Assembly (NCBI GenBank): GCA_036429605.1
Contig: CM071590.1
Coordinates: forward strand, 6,138,001-6,202,000
DNA: 64,000 nt
Direction of reading: 5' to 3'
From: Cladobotryum mycophilum
Taxonomy: Eukaryota > Ascomycota > Sordariomycetes > Hypocreales > Hypocreaceae
In this document: positions 33,589 through 47,459 of the stretch, piece after piece
Numbering within the stretch: the stretch's first letter is position 1
Layout of the letters: the number at the start of each line of letters is the position of its first letter
Program-made: the position numbers and the translations under genes
Notes under the pieces: model-generated
Database searches by the model: none
Seen by the model: the letters and a program-made list of their open reading frames with translations, nothing else
What the model was told of the DNA's origin: nothing

Positions 33589-36500
33589 CTAGTTGGCTCC
33601 AAGGTAAGGGAACTGAATAATCTTTCCAGTTTCACCAACTGAGAGAAGATAGCTGGAGATGATGGGCTCCATGCCAAGCTCCGCAGCTCGTGCGATCCAG
33701 TCGCGCAAGCTGACCTCTGTGATCTCTCGGGTGTATAGCTTTGCCACATGACCGGCGAGATCTCTCATAGCAACCTTGAGATTGCTCGAGTGATGATGGA
33801 AGACCATTGAGGATTTTGAGGGACTAGTGAACATTGCGAGAACATCGGAAGCGATCTCGCTGGCGACTTCGTGAACGTCCTTAAAGTCAATGAAGCCGTC
33901 GACATTCTCTAGGCGAGGGATCTCTCCAAGTAGGAAAGAGTATCGCAAAAGTGCATTTAATGCGTCCTCATGTGGCGCTTCGTCGCCGACTACAGCGCAA
34001 GGGCGATGAATGCAGACGTTAAGACCGTGAGTATCAGCCATCTTTTCGAGAAGCTGCTCACTAGCCCACTTGGATGCTGTGTATCCTTCAGAACCATCCG
34101 TGGGAGGCAGGTAAGAAGACACAGAAACAGGCTCGATGCTGGTTTCACCTGAGAACAGAATGACACGCGGTGAGGAGATGTAGTGAAGGGGAATGTTGCG
34201 ATACAGGGCTAGCTCAGCCAAGTATCGAGTGGAACCTAGGTTTGGTGTACGGAGGGTGTTGTAGTTGTTGAGACAGTGACCGCTGGCCCCGGCATGGACG
34301 ACTGCATCAATGCGAGACCGAAGATTAGAGTAATCAGAGCCAGAAAGGTTGAGGGTAGAGTCAAAGAGGGTACCGTTGTAAACAACCAGCTTCTTGTCGG
34401 ATGGAAGACTGCTCTGAGCTTCTCTGGCGACGGCAACACAGTGAATCTTGCTGACGGTGGCATCATTGAGCAGCTTGGTCAGAATTGTCTTGCCAAGGAA
34501 GCTTGTCGCCCCGGACAGCAGCACCTCTCGACCAGATTCCTTTGCCAGACTGTCCACTGCGACTTGGGATGTGGGAATTGCCTTGGAAACAGCAGTCTCT
34601 TCGGACCAGTCAATAGCCTTGGGAGGCGGGACACCTTCTCTCTTGGAGTTAATGAGAGCAGCCATTCCGCTCAGGGTACTGTGCTTGTACAAGTCAGAAA
34701 GAGACATTTGGACACCAATCGATCTTTCGATTGCTGCCTGCAACTTGATCAGCAGAAGTGAATTTCCACCAGCAGCGAAGAAGTCGTTCAAAGCATGCGT
34801 GCCGGTGAATGGAAGGATCTCTTCCCACAGAAGCTTAAGCTCGCCCTCGCGCAATGTCAGGTACTTGGCAGGACCAGTCTTTGCATCAATTGTCGGCAAC
34901 GGAAGAGCATCAATGGCCTTGCGATCAATCTTTCCGTTGTTGTTCTTTGGGAGGTTCTCCAGCGATGCAATCACGGCGGGGCGCATGTACTGGGGCAATG
35001 GAAGGGTTGTCGCGATTTGCTGAAGCTCGTCTTGGCTTGCGGTCTGCTGTGGAATGAGAGCAACATGCGCGACAAGGAAATCGGAGTCGCCTGTGCTTCT
35101 TACCGAGACCACAGCTTCAGCGATGAGTTCGGGGGCGGCTTGAACAAGGACGGAGGCCACATCCTCAAGGTCAATTCGAAGACCGCGAAGTTTGATTTGT
35201 GTCTCACCATCAAGACGACCCATGAAGACCAACGACCCATCCTTCAGTAATCGACCTTTGTCTCCGCTGCGATACATCTTTGTCCAGCCCTTGGCCTTGT
35301 CTTCAGCTGATGCGAATTGGTTCTCAACAAATTTGGCTTGAGTTTGCTCCTCAGCTAGATATCCCTTGGCAATACCTACACCTCCGACACAGATCTCGCC
35401 GGGTAATCCCGTAGTTACGGGCTCAAGCTTCTCGTTGAGGATGTAAATGGAAGTGTTTGGAATGGCCTGTCCAATTGTTGAGATGCTATTCTTAGCCACC
35501 AGCGAAACCACCTGGAAAGTAGTGGATGCGGAGATCTCAGTAGGCCCATAGCAATCCAAGAGCACAGGGCATTTATCGCCCAGTCGAGAAAACTCTCCCT
35601 TTAGCTGATCAGTGACCGCTTCGCCACCCATGCAAGCATTAGCCCAAAGGGTGTAGTCCTTCAAATTAGTGTATCCATATTGAAGAAGAGCGAGATATTC
35701 AGAGGGGGTTCCAAGAGTAAAAGTGACCTTTTCATCCCGAATCAACTGAGAGAGGGCAATTGGGTCTCCACGCACATCGCTTGGGGCAATGACTAGTGTA
35801 CCACCGTTGGCAATTGCGTTGAAGAACTGGGCGATTGACATGTCGAATCCAAGAGAACTCTGCTGAAGAACGACAGGCTTGTTGAGGCCAAGCTTGACTC
35901 TCTTGGATGCAATGTAGTTGATGAAGCCAGCCTGCGACAAAACAATTCCCTTGGGCGCACCGGTAGAACCACTGGTGTGCAATAAGAATGCAGGAATGTC
36001 TTGCGTGCTCTTGCTTTCAACTGGGCTATTATCCTCAGATGATGCATCTTGAATGTTGATGAGAGGCAGGCTCAGATTCTGTGCTCTCTCAAGGGTGGAT
36101 GGCTCGTGAAGCACGAGACTAACCTTTGCATTGTCCACCATGACCACATGTCGTTCTGTGGGGATTTTGACATCGAGTGGGACATAAACGGCGCCGATAC
36201 GGAGGATAGAAAGCAAAGCGACGACGGGCTTAGCGGATGGTTCAAGTAGAACACCGACCTTGTCGCCGGTAGACACACCGTTCTTGATGAGAGCGTTGGC
36301 GAGTTGGTTCACCTGCTTCCCAAGCTGCGAATAGGTAAATTGCTCATTGTGGTCTTTCACGGCGACCTCGTCGGCGTATTTCGCAGAAACCGCATCGAAG
36401 ATTCCGGGAAAAGTTGTAGGCAATCCATGAGTGGCTCGTGGACCATGGCTGATGGAGAGGCTCTGTTCAGCAACTTTTGACGAACCGAGACTGTACTCGT

Positions 36501-39500
36501 CTACCTTCAAAGAAGAGTTTGCAGAGATGGTCTCAATAAGGTTGACGTAGATATCCAGGAGCAACTGGGTATCTTCAGGAGAGTATAGGTAGTCACGGGC
36601 TGTTACTTCCAGCATGCAAGTACCGGAGGTAGTGTGCGTAATATCAAATGACAAGTCATAAGGCGTCTTAGCCTGCACGCTGCCGTGGTACTTCAAGTTG
36701 AAGTCACCAATGGGGAATTCAAGGACCTCGCCCAATCGATAGTTGATGGCAACCTGGAACAGCGGCGTGTAGGCAGGTGATCTCTCGACGTTGAGACCAT
36801 CGAGAATCTGGCCAAAGGGTACTGAAGCATGCTGTAGAGACGATAGGACGGTCTTGGTCGTATTCTTGAACACGTCAGCGACAGAGGCATTTTGGCCAAC
36901 TTGGAACTTGAGCGGCAGCAAGTTGACAAAGTAGCCCATGGTATCGGTGAATCGCTCGTCCTGTCGGTTGGCGTCGCTCATACCAATGCACATCTCTTCA
37001 ATGCCAAGTAATTTGGCAAAGGCGACTTGCATGGCAGTCAAGTAGAAATGGAATGCAGTGCCCTTCAACTTCTGACTGGCTTGACGGATCTTGGTAACGA
37101 GATCTGCGCTCAAGTGTCGGGTAGCTGTATGGCCGTTGTGATTGTTGGTGACCTTTCTAGACTTGACGCGGCTGAATGGCAGCAGGGGCATCGCCTCTGG
37201 AAGAGGAGATAGGGCTTCCTTCCAGTAATCGAGATCAACCTTAAATGCTCCATTGCGAATAGCATCTTGCTGAAGGAGTGAGTATTCGATGTACTGTGCA
37301 GGGTTGGCGGGAGGTGATTTGAGTTGGTAGAGGAAGCTCAAGTCACGCAGGAAGACATGCCAGCTGACGCCATCGACAGCGATGTGGTGGTAGTAGAAAA
37401 TGAGAGTGTGTTCTCTCGAGTTGACTGTGACCACTGTAGCCCTAAATGATTCACCCTGATCTAGTCGCCACTGATACGACTTGGCGGCTTCAAACTCCCT
37501 TGACACTGCATTGGAATCCGAAGTCTCAATGTGGTTGAAGAACGGTTGAGGTCTGTCCAAGACAGCCTGTACGAGCTCGCCCGTGACAGGATCGGCAATG
37601 AAGGCAGTGCGAAGGATATCGTGACGAGCGACGATTTGCTCAATCGCACGCTTGAACCGCGCCACTTGGAAATTGCCACGAACCTTGTAGGAAACGACGA
37701 TGTTGTACTTTGTAGGGTCGCCGATTTGGTTTCCGGCGAACCAAATTGCAGACTGAGCTGGTGACATGGGACCAAGCTTGGCAGCATTCTTCAGGGAGAC
37801 AGTAGCGAGTTCGGTAGGTGCATCAACAGCCTCTGATATGATGGTGACTTCTGAGGTGGCACCAGTGCTTCGTTCAGACACGGAGCGAGAGTCTTCGTCA
37901 TCAGAGTTAAGAGCAGTCTGTGGCTCAGACTCTCCAATGAATGGCTTCTGCTGTTCGGGTTTGGTCTTTAGTTTCTGGTTCAGGAACTGGGCGACTGCTT
38001 CAGCGGCCAAATCAAGAGTGGTGCCATTGAGCACCTTTAGGACAGGAATATCAACGCTGATACCCTTCAAGAACCATGTTCTGATCTCCACAGCCAGAAG
38101 AGAGTCACAGCCCAGGTCCAAGAGCGACAGGCTAGGATCAAGGGTGCCACTAGCAAGTTGCAGCATGGCTTCAATCTTGGCGCTGAAGGCATTCAGAAGG
38201 ACTTGCGCTGCTTCTTCGGCAGATTCGGCATTGTTGAGCTGTTGTTCAAGGCTCAGTGTTGAAGCCGAAGTCTGTCGCTGCTCGGCCTCCTCGACATCAT
38301 CCACGACAAAGTGCGACAGACGGGGATTGGAGTACCAAGGGGGCGGGTATTGACATCTGCGGACCTCTTCGTTGGCTCTAAGCCAATGGAAATTTCGTAG
38401 CTGCCGGTAGTGTTGGGGTTGCTGGCGATGACGGCCTCGGTGAGCAAGTAGTGAATATCCTCCTCGGAAAGTGATGCATAGCCAAGTTTTCCGAGAAGCT
38501 GGAACATCTCTGGTCCGGCTCTGGCGACATAACCAACATCGACTACCATACCAATGTCAATAACTGAAGCCGCGAGGCCCTTCTCACGACGCTGTTTTGC
38601 TAGACTGGACATGAACAGATTGGCGGCATGGTAATTGGACTGTCCAATGTTTCCGACAATGCAGCTGAGCGATGAGAACAAGATGAAGAAGTCGAGCGAC
38701 GGGGAAGAGAAAATCTCATCAAGGTATGTAGTTCCGTCTACCTTGGGGCCCCAAACGGCTTCAAAGTTCTCAATGGTCATGTCAGCAAACAGCTTGTCAT
38801 TGAGAACCATGGCTGCATTGCAAACACCAGCGACAGGGGGCATGGTTCGAGTGATTTCATCATAAGCCGAATAGACGGAATCGCGATCGCAAATGTCCAT
38901 CGTGATGATCCTCACCTCTGCGCCAAGAGCTGTCATTTCCTTGAGCCAGAGATGATCGACCTCTGGAGTTCTGCTAGCGAGAATGAAGTGGCGAGCGCCA
39001 TTTCGGGCCATCCACGAGCAAATGGACAGACCTAGCGCTGACTTCATACCGACCATGAAGTACGACTTGTCGGCAGCGAAGAGCTTGCTGGGGTCGGCAG
39101 GCTGCAGTTGCACTGACACACCAGTAGCGATCGACCAATCCACAATGGTGGGATGGTAGGTTGCCGACTCAACGGATCCATTGAGGCCTTGAATTGAGAC
39201 GGTCTTGATCGAATCTTGCGCCAGCTCGAAAACCGTGGTCTTTGTCTTGTCGTAAGCACCAGCCAAGACTGAGTGCAGGCTGCTTGAACTCATATACTTG
39301 TCCATCGCTGACAGATCCAATTGGGCATGACCATATATGCTGTGCACATTTTCATTAACGGTAGCACCAGTTAACTTGGAGAAATCGATGAAGGAGTGAA
39401 TATCCTTGGGCAAGGCACGTTTGATCAAGTGACGCGAGGCTCTAGGATGGATGGAAACAGTCTTTGATGAAGTCTTTGCGGGCTTGGAATCGGCAAAGAT

Positions 39501-42500
39501 AACCTTGCGATTCTTCCATTCGCTGTCCAGAGAAATGACTTGGGACAGGATGTCACTGGCTGAGTAGACAAGGATGGATCCAGTCTGTGGTAGTGAGGAA
39601 GAGATCAAGTGGCTGATAAAGTACCCGGCGACAGTTCCGAGGACGGCGGGTGTCACTTCGTCTTCAACCTGGATGAGCAAGGCATCCTCGGCCTTGATTT
39701 CAAGCACAGACGACAAATGGCTGGAAATTCCAATAACCCCCTTGCTGTCCTCCGTGGTACCGTACCACATGAACTTGTGGCGAGAAAGTTCAGGCAGCAG
39801 GCGAGCTGAGAGCTTTACATTGACACTCAAGAAACCGGGGGCGACGGGACAGTCAAGCGCAGGGGTTTCGCGAACAATGACGCGCTCTTCATTTGAAATG
39901 ACTTCCACGGCTGTGTCGTCAAGTGAAACTTGCTGAGTGATTGCGCGACGGGCAGCGTTGAACCTATTGTTCAATGTGCCGTACCTCATCTCTCGAGGGA
40001 TGCGGATAGACTCTCCATCAAAGAGCAGTTCTGGCTCAGGTGTCCAAAGGGCGCTTCCATCAGTGAGCGAAGAAAGACCGGAAGCCGCAAGACGCAGGAA
40101 GGTTTCGATGACCAGCTGTGGTGTCAAGGTCTGGAGCTGAGCCACATCAAGGAACTGCAGGTTCAGCTGAGGCATCTCCGAAGCAATCGCACGTCCGATA
40201 CCAGGCATCATGTTGGCACGCGGGCTCTCTGACAGACGACCGGAAGTCAACCACAGAATGTTCTTTGAGGATTTGAACAAGTTCTGGAGGGCCTGCAGCT
40301 TCTCGGTCGACAGCTTCTCAGAGAAGAACGGCTTGTCAAGCTCAGTCAGAGAAATGACGGATGTTGGCCTGCTGAAGACCAGCGGCTTGGAGCCATCAAT
40401 GCCATCGATGATTTGAATGCCTACGTTCAATTGCCTCAGAGTCCTCTGAAGGCCCTGCGCCAAGCGTGAGGTGCGCAGGGACTTTCCGCCAAGGATGACA
40501 ATGTCCTCGGAGACGGGGACCGTGTCCATGACGGGAAGAGGGTCTCGTAGAAGCTGGATTGTGTCATCCACGGCCTGTGAGACAATGACAGAGCAGTGAT
40601 GCGCCGCAAAATCGGGAACATTGTGGGAGATACCATCAACGCCAGAGAAGCCAGTATCACGCAGAAGGTTGTCCCAATCTGTTGGTGAAATACCAGGACC
40701 ATGCACACGACCTTCGTCGAAGCCTAGCCACCAACCAGGCACGGCTCCCATGAGGAATGTCAGCACCAATGTCTCGCTCGTCACTTCCATGAGCAAGAGA
40801 TAACCACCCGGCTTGAGGAGTGTTCTGGTGTGACGCATGGTATCAGAGAGATTGCGAGTGGCGTGAAGAACGTTGGCGGCGACAATCATGTCATATTTGC
40901 CCACCTCGAAGCCCTGGTCATCAACATCCCTCTCAATGTCGAGAACCTTGAACGTCATCTTGTTAGCACTATCGGAAAACTTCTCAGCTGCCTTTTCGAA
41001 GAAGCCTGAAGAGATATCCGTGTAACAGTACGAGGAGAAAGCACCGTCCATTGCATCCAGAACCCGTCGGGTGGTACCACCAGTGCCCGCACCAATCTCG
41101 AGAACGTCCATGTGAGGGTGCTTGTGAGCAATCAACTTGGTCACATCGAGAATATTTCGGTTCAGCGGCGCAAACATGACACCATCCATGTAGAGCCTGT
41201 TGAGACGATCATCCTCTAAGAAAACCTCCAGTGGCTCAACTTCGCCGCGCAGGATCGGAACCAATGCGCGACCAAGAGGGTGCATAAACTCAAGATCGGC
41301 TTGTCCACTAAATCTCTGGAACATGGACAGGATGTACTCTTCAGTATCATTCAGCCACTCTGGCTTCGCGGTGAGATGAGTCTTGTTCTTGACCGAATCA
41401 ATCTTGCGCTGGATCTCCTTGTAGAAGGTCTGGTGGTAGTCCTTGAAGTTTACAGTCTCGCTGGGGCTAATCTCGGTCAAGACACGCTGGAAATAGAAGA
41501 GAACTGTTCGATCCATTGTCTCTAGCAAGAGCTTCTCCTCGTCATCCGGCATGTGCTGGTCAATTTGAATGGATCCGAATGGATCTTGCTCCCAGACTGT
41601 GTGCGACAAAAGCTTACGATCATTGGATGCATTGGGCTCTTGGAATGATCTCATAGTCAAACCCTCAACCTGAACGATGGCATTTCCATCATCATCGAAA
41701 AGTGAAATATCACCCTCAATGATTGTAGCGCTTGATGTGGTAACATCCGCATCAACATGATATCCAATACCAGCATCAGTGCGGTATGTCAGATTAGGAT
41801 TAATGCAAATGTGTCGGAAGCACGTGGGCAGGTAGGTGGTCCAGAGAGAATCACTATACGGTGAAGAGAAAGCAGTCATCAGCAGATGAAGCGAAACGTC
41901 CAAAGCAGCGGGATGAAATAGATATTGATCTGAGAAATCCTTTCTATCCCAGTGAGTGGTGGCTGTGGCATGATGGAACGTGCGGCTCATGTCTTGAATT
42001 CCGCGGAATGGCGCAGTGTAGTTGAGATCAATTGACTCGAACATTTTGTACAAAGACTCCGGGTCCACGGTTGCAAGGTTAGCGCGAGGGGGACGTCTTG
42101 AAGGCAACTCGGTAGCAGAAGGTTCACCAAAAGTGATGGAAACACGGGCAGAGCAAGACTTGTCCAGCGTAGCGGAAGCCTCATCGGTACAAACGTAGTT
42201 AGCAAAGTCAGCCTCGATCCTCTCAGTCTGGGGGCTAATGGCATCTCCAGACTGGATCTTGAGAGAAATTACGCATTCCACGCCGGAGTTGTCTTCTTCA
42301 ATGGTCAAGGCTCTGTGGATGGTGAGGTCGTGAATTTCAATGAGCGAAATAGGCCGACCGGCAGCAACAGTTCTAGCAGCTTCAATGGCGAGAGAAACAT
42401 AACCAGTACCTGGGAACAAAGCCTGACCCTGATACTCGTGCCCACGAAGCCAAGGGATTTCATTCAGCCGAAGAATGTTTCGCCAGCGGAACTCGAAATC

Positions 42501-45371
42501 CGAGTCATCTGGTACTCTGCGGCCAAGCAACTCGTGGGGCTTTTGTTCACGAAGACGGTACTGGCGAGAGATTCGAGACTCCCTCCAGTGAATCTTGGAG
42601 TGATCCCAGCCATATGAAGGCAGACCCTTTGTCAGAGTTGGAGCATCGTCCGTGTAAAGTTGTCGATACTTTGCCAAGTCCACGGATTGAGGGCCGAGAT
42701 GCTCCCAGATGAGGCCAACGGCACTAGAAGCAACCTCCACATCGCTCGTACCTCGCTTCATCACAGAAGTATAGGGGACATCCTTTCCCAATATTGACTT
42801 CATGGTTTGCGAGACAGGTCCCTTGAGCGCAGGGTGAGGACCAACCTCGATTGCGAGGTCGAATGGGCCACCGTTCCAGAGAGAGGTTTCGACAGCTTGG
42901 GAGAATAAGACTGCATTCAACATGTTATCAACCCAGTATGGACCCTTCAAACTCTCCATATCGCTGTAAAGAGGGTCGACATCTCCGGTAACGCTGGAGA
43001 TCCAAATGACACCTTCTTTTGGAGGCTGAATCTGGATGTTGCATGCCTTCAATGACTCAAGGTATGGTCCACCGCAAGGGATCATATGATGCGAGTGGTA
43101 GGCGGAATCAACCTTGAGCTGTCTAGCAAACGTTCCCTGTTTGTCGAAGATTTCCTTTGCTTCGCCGATGGCATCAGCATCACCTGATAAAGTGACGGTA
43201 GATGGGGCATTGCTGGCGGCAAGCACAATTCGTCCAGCGAATTGAGGCTGACTGCAGAATGTGTCTGCCTCGTCAAAAGAGATTCCAACGGCCATCATGG
43301 CACCGGGCTGACCAGTCTTCTCATTCTTGGCCAACTTGGCATGGAATCCACGATAATAAGCAATTGCCATTGCGTTTTCCAGTGAGATGATACCAGCTGC
43401 GTAAACGGCGGCAATCTCACCAGAAGAATGGCCAAGGACAGCATCCAGATGAATGCCTGCAGCATTGATCAGATCTACTGCCGCAAGCTCAATAGCGGTC
43501 GTAATAGGCTGACTCAACACAGCCAAACCGAGCATCGACAAATCGTCTGACTTCATGATCTCGTCTTTCAGTGACCATGAAGGAGGGTCGGGTAGAGCAG
43601 CCAAAGCACTTTCACAGCGCTCAATGGAATCTCTAAACACACGATTCTTGAGAATCAAGTCACGACCCATGCACGCCCATTGTGCACCCTGGCCAGTGAA
43701 AACACCCAAAATTCCAGGAGGCTCAGTTCCAACACGTCGACCCGCTGTGCCAAAATCCTCCTCTGGCGCGGCATCATAGTTGATTGCCGCCTTCTCCATG
43801 GAAGATAGCAGGGCCGTTCGTGTCGCTCCAGCAAAGGATGCACGCAGCGGCATAAGACTTCGTTTTTGGCTCAATGTCCATGCGACATCATCCAGGTTAA
43901 GTGAAGGGTTCGACTCGATGTAAGAAACGGCATCTTTAATCATTGAGGCAAGCGACACCTTGCTGTTAGCCGAGAAGACCAAAGGCCCATACAGGCTTTC
44001 GTCTTCCTTCTCAGGCTCATTAACAGAAGCCCCTGTCGTTTCTGGGCTGTAGCTTTCAATGATTGCATGTGCATTTGTACCTCCGAAGCCGAAGGAGTTG
44101 ACACTGGCGCGGAGAGGGGTACCGGGTGGAGGGGTTGGCCATGTAATCGCAGTAGTAGGCAATTGCAGGTTGTCATAGAATGGCTTGACCTTGGGGTTGA
44201 GTTCGTTGAACAGAAGATTGGGGCTGATGGTTCGGTTCTTAATGCAAAGAATTGCTTTGAGAAGACCAGCAAGACCAGCGCAACCTTCCAGATGGCCAAT
44301 GACCGTCTTGATCGAGCCGACCACTAGTTTATCTTCAGGCGAGAAAGTCTGATTCTTGGGGAAGAAAGCCTCCTGGATCGCCTGGGCTTCGACTGGATCA
44401 CCTGCCTGTGTTCCGGTGCCGTGGCACTCAAAGTACTGGCAGCGATCCTTGACCGGGTCGAGACCAGCATTGCGGTAGGTCCTCTGGATAAGCTCAGCTT
44501 GGGCCAGCGGATTAGGCATCGTGATGCCTTGTGAACGACCATCTGAGTTGACTGATGTTTCTCTGATAATACACTCGATATCATCACCGTCCTCAATAGC
44601 TTGGCTTAGCGTTTTCAGGACAACGCTGGCGCAACCTTCACCACGCGCGTAGCCGTCTGCATCTTTATCCCACATCCTGGATCTTGATGTAGGGGAGAGC
44701 ATATGAAGTTTAGACTCTGCGATGTAAGGTGTCGCATCTAGAATTAGGTTGACACCGCCAACTATGGCCATGCTCGATTCTCCATTTCTTAAACTTTGCA
44801 CAGCTTGGTGTACTGCTACAAGTGAACTCGAGCAGGCCGTGTCAATTGTCATTGATGGGCCTTTGAGGTTGAAGTAGTATGATATCCTGTTGGAAAGGAT
44901 ACTGGCCGATGTGCCGGTTCCATGCCACCGGCCGACCGTCTCCAGATCTCGAGCTTGAATGCCCGCAAAATCTGATGTCATCACACCAACGTATACGGAC
45001 GTTTGTGTGCCGTGTATTTGGTCGAGTGTATAACCCGCTGATTCCAAGCCTTCATATGCAACCTCCATCAGCAAACGCTGTTGAGGATCCATGCCGTCGG
45101 CCTCGGCGGGGTTGACGTTGAAGAACCTAGCGTCGAAGAGACGCGTATCTTCACTTAACAAGTATGACGAATTTGGCACGTCTGTACTTCCATGGTGCTC
45201 GCCATTAGGGTTGTAAAAGTTGGACAGTCTTAATTTGTCTGCCGGGAATTCTGACAACACATCTTTTGGCTCTCTGAGAAGCTGCCAGAGCTTCGAGGGT
45301 GAGCTGGATTCGCCTGGAAAGCGACAGGCGCTGCCTACGACGGCAATCGGCTCTCTAGTTGTATATGACAT
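33589..45371 (-). CDS. Hybrid PKS-NRPS, KS-AT-DH-MT-ER0-KR-ACP-C-A-T-R (one frame slip)
   Basis: About 3,927 residues if one break is ignored. KS: Cys180 in DTACSSS, His317 in HGTGT, His360 in IGHLEG. AT: GHSSGE near 650. DH: HEYQGQALFP, His978. Methyltransferase: LEIGAGTGG. The ER region is degenerate, so enoyl reduction needs a partner. KR with the Ser...Tyr pair (SSLSC...QSNYHAAN). ACP: LGCDSLL near 2424. C: HHIAVDG. A: HTSGSTGAPKG. T: AGGNSLL. R: GATSFLG and YTASK. Retention of the reductase Tyr and Lys favours release as an aldehyde rather than Dieckmann cyclisation. The frame is lost once at the G5 run 38339-38343, between KR and ACP, at a conserved Trp-Tyr-x-Asn-Pro-Arg block. The start at 45371 is chosen because the KS fold begins seven residues later; an in-frame upstream codon at 45479 adds only low-complexity sequence. 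The trans-ER gene follows next on the same strand. Confidence 0.95.
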
Positions 45372-46330
45372 GATGTAAAAGGGATGGCTGAAAGTGATGG
45401 CAGAATTAGATCTGATAATGGTGATGATGATGGGGCGAATACACGTTGTGCTCGTTGAGATGCACAAGTGAATGCTCAAGAGGATATATTGTTGAAAAAC
45501 TAAAGAGCTTGAGTTGTTTCTCTCTCCTAGTAGCCGGTCCCTCTGCGAGTTATAATAGCAATCATCTGATACAAACTGAACCGGCTACGGCACGATTACT
45601 AGACCTTGCTTTGCCAAACAAGACTACTTTGATAAACACGGCTCACACGAGCAAGGAAGATCTGTCAGTACTCATGTCTGAAGGCGAAATCCGCAGCTCT
45701 GGATCTGACAATTGGACATGCATTAGTGGCTCCAAGGCATGAAACCCTTTAGAGCAAGGAAAGAAGGCAGAATTATCAACAGGCCCAATCCGTACACATA
45801 CATACACCAACGACCCGAATCATTAACAAGGATTGTTTCCAACCAGTTAAACCTCATCTGTCGTTCTGCCACAACACGTGGAGAGTTGCCTCTTGTTGCA
45901 CACCCACTACGTTAGTGCTTAGAGATTTGCAACATCATACTTTAGCAGAGATACCAAGAAGAAAAATCTCCGGAGATGTCAATGGCAGATGGAAAAACAT
46001 CGTTCTCGCTTCAAGTTGGCATTCGGTGAATTTTCTTTGTCTGACTTAATGCCACCCCCTCCTCCCCACACACACAGCCCCCCTGCAAACCCCCACAACT
46101 CTATTTAACCCAAGCACTAGGGGTAAATGAACCCTTGGCATCCGAGCACATGCAATTACGTATCCACAAAGTCCGAGAGAGATTGAGACCCTGAACGTCA
46201 CAACAACTGCACTGAAAATCTCTGATGTCGTACGACGTGCAACACATCATGCCACCCAGCTTACATGCAGATACACAATGCAATGCTAATAGATTAATAA
46301 CATGGCATAAGATACATAATTTAGTGCTTA
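45372..46330. promoter_or_regulatory. PKS-NRPS promoter region
   Basis: About 960 bases between the PKS-NRPS start and the end of the enoyl reductase, both on the minus strand. It should drive the hybrid synthase. It contains a C-rich/CA tract near 46051-46090. No regulator site is called with confidence. Confidence 0.4.
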
Positions 46331-47459
46331 TTATACAGACTCAGCAACCTCGTAAACAAGTTTCTTGCCTGCGACTTTTCCCGTCCTCACCAACTGCACT
46401 CCTTCAATCACATCCGCAAGTCCTCCCGACCCCTGCTCATAGGGATGGCAAATAAGCTCCTGGCGGCTAAGAAGATCCTGTGCCACCTCGAACCACGACT
46501 CGGCGAACTCACGGTCTTGCGGTTTGGCCTCTCGTTTATACGGCTTCTGCCAAGGAATCCGTTTCCCGTGAATAGTAACACCAAGAATCCAATCCGGTTT
46601 TACGGTTCGCCTCGTATGTCCACGAATGGGAAACGCATCCAATGCCACATACTTACCGCCCTTCGATCCGATAGCAGCATAACATAGCTTCATTGAGTCG
46701 ACATTGGTGATACAGTCAACCGCATATGCAAGCGAGTCTTTTGTGTATTCCAGAATGTCTTGGCTGCAGTTGGGCGAGTGGTAGTCGAAGACTTCCACAG
46801 CACCAAGGGCCTTGACTCGATCGTAATGGGTTGGGGAACAAACTGCAATAGGCAATAGTCCAGACCTAATTCAGATGTGGTCAGCGTTGATCAGGGATTT
46901 GACTCAGCATCTCAACTTACAAGCGAGCTAATTGTAAGAGTATAGTGGCTGTTGCAGTTCCGGCCCCATAGATGAGAACATAGTCGGGTCGATCTCCTTT
47001 ACCGGGCAACGGTAACTTGGCTGCCTGGTACAAGCATATCCCACTCGTAGCAATTGCCACACCCAGGGTTGCGGCCTCAGCAAAGGACATGTCGTCTGGT
47101 ATAGTGAGCGTCAGATCGCCTGCAACCGTGATGAACTCGGCAAAGGCTCCATTCTCCTTCTCATCCGGATGGTTGCCGAAGACGCTCCCACAAACTCTGT
47201 CTCCCACCGCTACACTTCGCTTGACCTCTGGTCCCACCGAGACGACAACTCCAGCAAAGTCAGCACCAAGTGTGGCATCAGGGGTTGGCGACAAGTCTGC
47301 GGATTTGGCATCAAAGGGATTGATAGCTACCCAAGTGACCTTGACGAGAACCTCGTCTGCTAAGGGACTTGGTACTGGGCAGCTCTCTCTGAGGACAATA
47401 GTACCGGCACTCTCAATCTTCAGTGCCTTTTGCGACTCGGGTATCGTATAATTGGCCAT
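46331..47459 (-). CDS. Trans-acting enoyl reductase (MDR family)
   Basis: A 357-residue medium-chain dehydrogenase in two exons (47459-46921 and 46865-46331; intron 46920-46866, phase fits). It lacks the catalytic zinc ligands of alcohol dehydrogenases. It has the N-terminal fold with WVAINPFDAKS and LGADFAGVV, and a nucleotide-binding segment around IYGAGTATATILLQLA, where true LovC-like proteins have GxSTATAT. Size and features match the stand-alone enoyl reductases (LovC, and the partners of cytochalasin, tenellin and equisetin synthases) that reduce the growing chain on a PKS whose own ER is dead. The neighbouring PKS-NRPS has just such a dead ER, which supports the pairing. Same strand as the synthase, 960 bases upstream of it. 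Cytosolic; no signal peptide or membrane segment. Confidence 0.93.

Noticed and set aside
38253..38304. Intron at the PKS-NRPS break
   Set aside because: The two frames overlap by about 50 bases of conserved sequence, leaving no room for an intron.
45372..45479. Longer N terminus of the PKS-NRPS
   Set aside because: The extra 36 residues are Thr/Ile/Ser-rich and have no place before a KS domain; probably 5' UTR.
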